This document shows, piece after piece, positions 6,164 through 7,082 of a stretch of DNA of 7,082 nucleotides (position 1 is its first letter; every line of letters starts with the position of its first letter). Below the pieces are notes generated by a model, which made no database searches, was not told the origin of the DNA, and saw only the letters and a program-made list of their open reading frames with translations. The position numbers and the translations under genes are program-made. The stretch lies in contig JAICRS010000157.1 of the NCBI GenBank assembly GCA_025966335.1, positions 1 through 7,082 of the forward strand. Reading direction: 5' to 3'. The DNA comes from Nocardioidaceae bacterium. Its GTDB lineage: Bacteria; Actinomycetota; Actinomycetes; Propionibacteriales; Nocardioidaceae.

Positions 6164-6217
6164 TCCTGTCCCGGGTGGAATGACAACACTCCACACGACG
6201 GTCCCCAGCCGATTCCT

Positions 6218-6249
6218 GTGATCCGGGCCGCCGTCAGCCGTCCCGTCAC
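6218..6249 (-). terminator. possible hairpin spanning the dnaA stop codon
   Basis: On the minus-strand transcript GUGACGGG (6249-6242, including the dnaA UGA) can pair with CCCGGAUCAC (6227-6218) as 4+4 bp with a 2-nt bulge and a 14-nt loop. There is no U-tract. It is a weak candidate for separating dnaA transcription from the origin. Confidence 0.22.
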
Positions 6250-7082
6250 GACTGGCGGGCCTGCTGCTTGATCCGGTTCGTGAGCTCGGTGACCTGGTTG
6301 TAGACGCTGCGGCGCTCGGCGAGCAGCTGGCGGATCTTCTTGTCGGCGTGCATCACCGTGGTGTGGTCGCGACCGCCGAACTGCTGGCCGATCTTGGGCA
6401 GCGACAGGTCGGTGAGCTCGCGGCACAGGTACATCGCGATCTGCCGGCCGGTGACCAGCACCCGGCTCCGGCTCGAGCCGCACAGGTCATCGATGGACAG
6501 GCCGAAGTAGGCGGCGGTCTGCGCGATGATCAGCGCCGCCGTGATCTCCGGCTCCCCACCTTCGGGGATCAGGTCCTTGAGCACGATCTCGGCCAGCGTC
6601 AGATCGACCGGCTGCCGGTTCAGGCTGGCGAACGCGGTCACCCGGATCAGCGCACCCTCGAGCTCACGGATGTTGGTCTGGATCTTGCTGGCGATGAACT
6701 CCAGGACGTCCGGCGGCGCCGTGAGCCGCTCGGTCGCTGCCTTCTTGCGGAGGATCGCGATCCTCGTCTCGAGGTCCGGCGGCTGCACGTCGGTGATGAG
6801 ACCCCACTCGAACCGGTTGCGGAGCCGGTCCTCGAGCGCCTCGAGACGCTTGGGCGGGCGGTCGGAGGTGATGACGATCTGCTTGTTCGCGTTGTGGAGG
6901 GTGTTGAAGGTGTGGAAGAACTCCTCCTGGGTCTGCACCTTGCCCTGGAGGAACTGGATGTCGTCGATCAGCAGCACGTCGACGTCGCGGTAGCGCCGCT
7001 TGAACCGGTCCTGCCGGTCGTCGCGGATCGCGTTGATGAACTCGTTGGTGAACTCCTCGCTCGACACGTAGCGCACCTTGGC
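6246..7082 (-). CDS. dnaA: chromosomal replication initiator DnaA, C-terminal part (5' end outside window)
   Basis: DnaA is the AAA+ initiator that binds oriC boxes as ATP-DnaA, forms a helical filament and melts the origin. The visible 278 residues begin with AKVRYVSSEEFTNEF, after Walker A, which must lie past the right edge. Present are Walker B VLLIDDIQFL (about fragment residues 36-45), sensor 1 IVITSDRPP (69-77), the Arg-finger region LRNRFEWGL (87-95) and sensor 2 TNIRELEGAL (136-145). The domain IV helix-turn-helix follows, ending in the signature GGRDHTTVMHADKKI (236-250), which contacts the DnaA-box major groove. The gene ends with TGA at 6246-6248, next to the origin-like gap it would recognise. 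There is no sign of truncation apart from the window edge. Confidence 0.97.
   Translation of the reverse strand, partial: AKVRYVSSEEFTNEFINAIRDDRQDRFKRRYRDVDVLLIDDIQFLQGKVQTQEEFFHTFNTLHNANKQIVITSDRPPKRLEALEDRLRNRFEWGLITDVQPPDLETRIAILRKKAATERLTAPPDVLEFIASKIQTNIRELEGALIRVTAFASLNRQPVDLTLAEIVLKDLIPEGGEPEITAALIIAQTAAYFGLSIDDLCGSSRSRVLVTGRQIAMYLCRELTDLSLPKIGQQFGGRDHTTVMHADKKIRQLLAERRSVYNQVTELTNRIKQQARQS

Larger units (their letters stand above)
5819..6245. other. oriC: dnaA-dnaN intergenic region, probable oriC
   Basis: This 427-bp non-coding gap lies between dnaA and dnaN, the usual position of the chromosomal origin in actinobacteria. It contains five TCCACA DnaA-box cores: two on the plus strand (6158-6163, 6190-6195) and three on the minus strand (6031-6036, 6085-6090, 6117-6122). 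Two of them are full TTGTCCACA boxes. Degenerate boxes at 5946-5954 and 6022-6030 add to the cluster. The segment 5991-6020 is 13/30 GC, clearly lower than its surroundings, and is a candidate unwinding element next to the tandem boxes. A perfect 15-bp inverted repeat lies at 6129-6143. The dnaN promoter should also lie here, but no convincing -35/-10 pair was found. The origin assignment rests on position plus box clustering. Confidence 0.85.

Noticed and set aside
1..7082. Mobile element, CRISPR array, phage or defence system, tRNA or rRNA
   Set aside because: No transposase, integrase, regularly spaced repeats, terminal inverted repeats or RNA gene signatures were seen. The window is a conserved core replication locus.

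Overview
The window is the chromosomal replication-origin neighbourhood of a high-GC Gram-positive bacterium (Actinomycetota). All six genes are read leftward, on the minus strand, in the order dnaA (3' part), a 427-bp origin-like gap, dnaN, gnd, recF, a DUF721/DciA-type gene, a 344-bp gap, and gyrB (5' part). This order, including the 6-phosphogluconate dehydrogenase gene between dnaN and recF, is typical of Streptomyces- and Nocardioides-like actinobacteria. High GC with GC-ending codons, four non-ATG starts among the five visible starts (gyrB GTG, dciA GTG, recF TTG, dnaN GTG), the DciA C-terminus GRGPRDTYG and an acidic insert in GyrB all agree. A Nocardioidaceae-like source is my best guess, but genus cannot be fixed from the sequence alone.

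Right end (6246-7082): the C-terminal 278 residues of the initiator DnaA, from just before Walker B through the DNA-binding domain IV. Next (5819-6245) is the dnaA-dnaN intergenic region, the probable oriC. It holds five TCCACA cores, two of them full TTGTCCACA boxes, a head-to-tail box pair, a relatively AT-rich patch and a 15-bp palindrome. Then come dnaN (sliding clamp) and, after 66 bp, gnd. recF follows 14 bp after gnd with a TTG start, and dciA overlaps the recF stop by 8 bp behind a very strong Shine-Dalgarno. gnd, recF and dciA therefore look like one translationally coupled unit. Between dciA and gyrB are an imperfect hairpin just after dciA, a plausible gyrB -10 element and a strong 15-bp hairpin directly upstream of the gyrB ribosome binding site. 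The left edge cuts gyrB just after the TOPRIM EGDSAGG motif.

Functionally, the cluster combines initiation (DnaA at oriC), helicase loading (DciA-type protein), processivity (clamp), gap repair (RecF) and supercoiling control (GyrB), plus one metabolic enzyme. I find no mobile element, CRISPR array, tRNA or rRNA, and no evidence of an undescribed system. The points most worth a second look are the layout of the origin, the gyrB leader hairpin, the low-complexity tail of Gnd and the placement of gnd.
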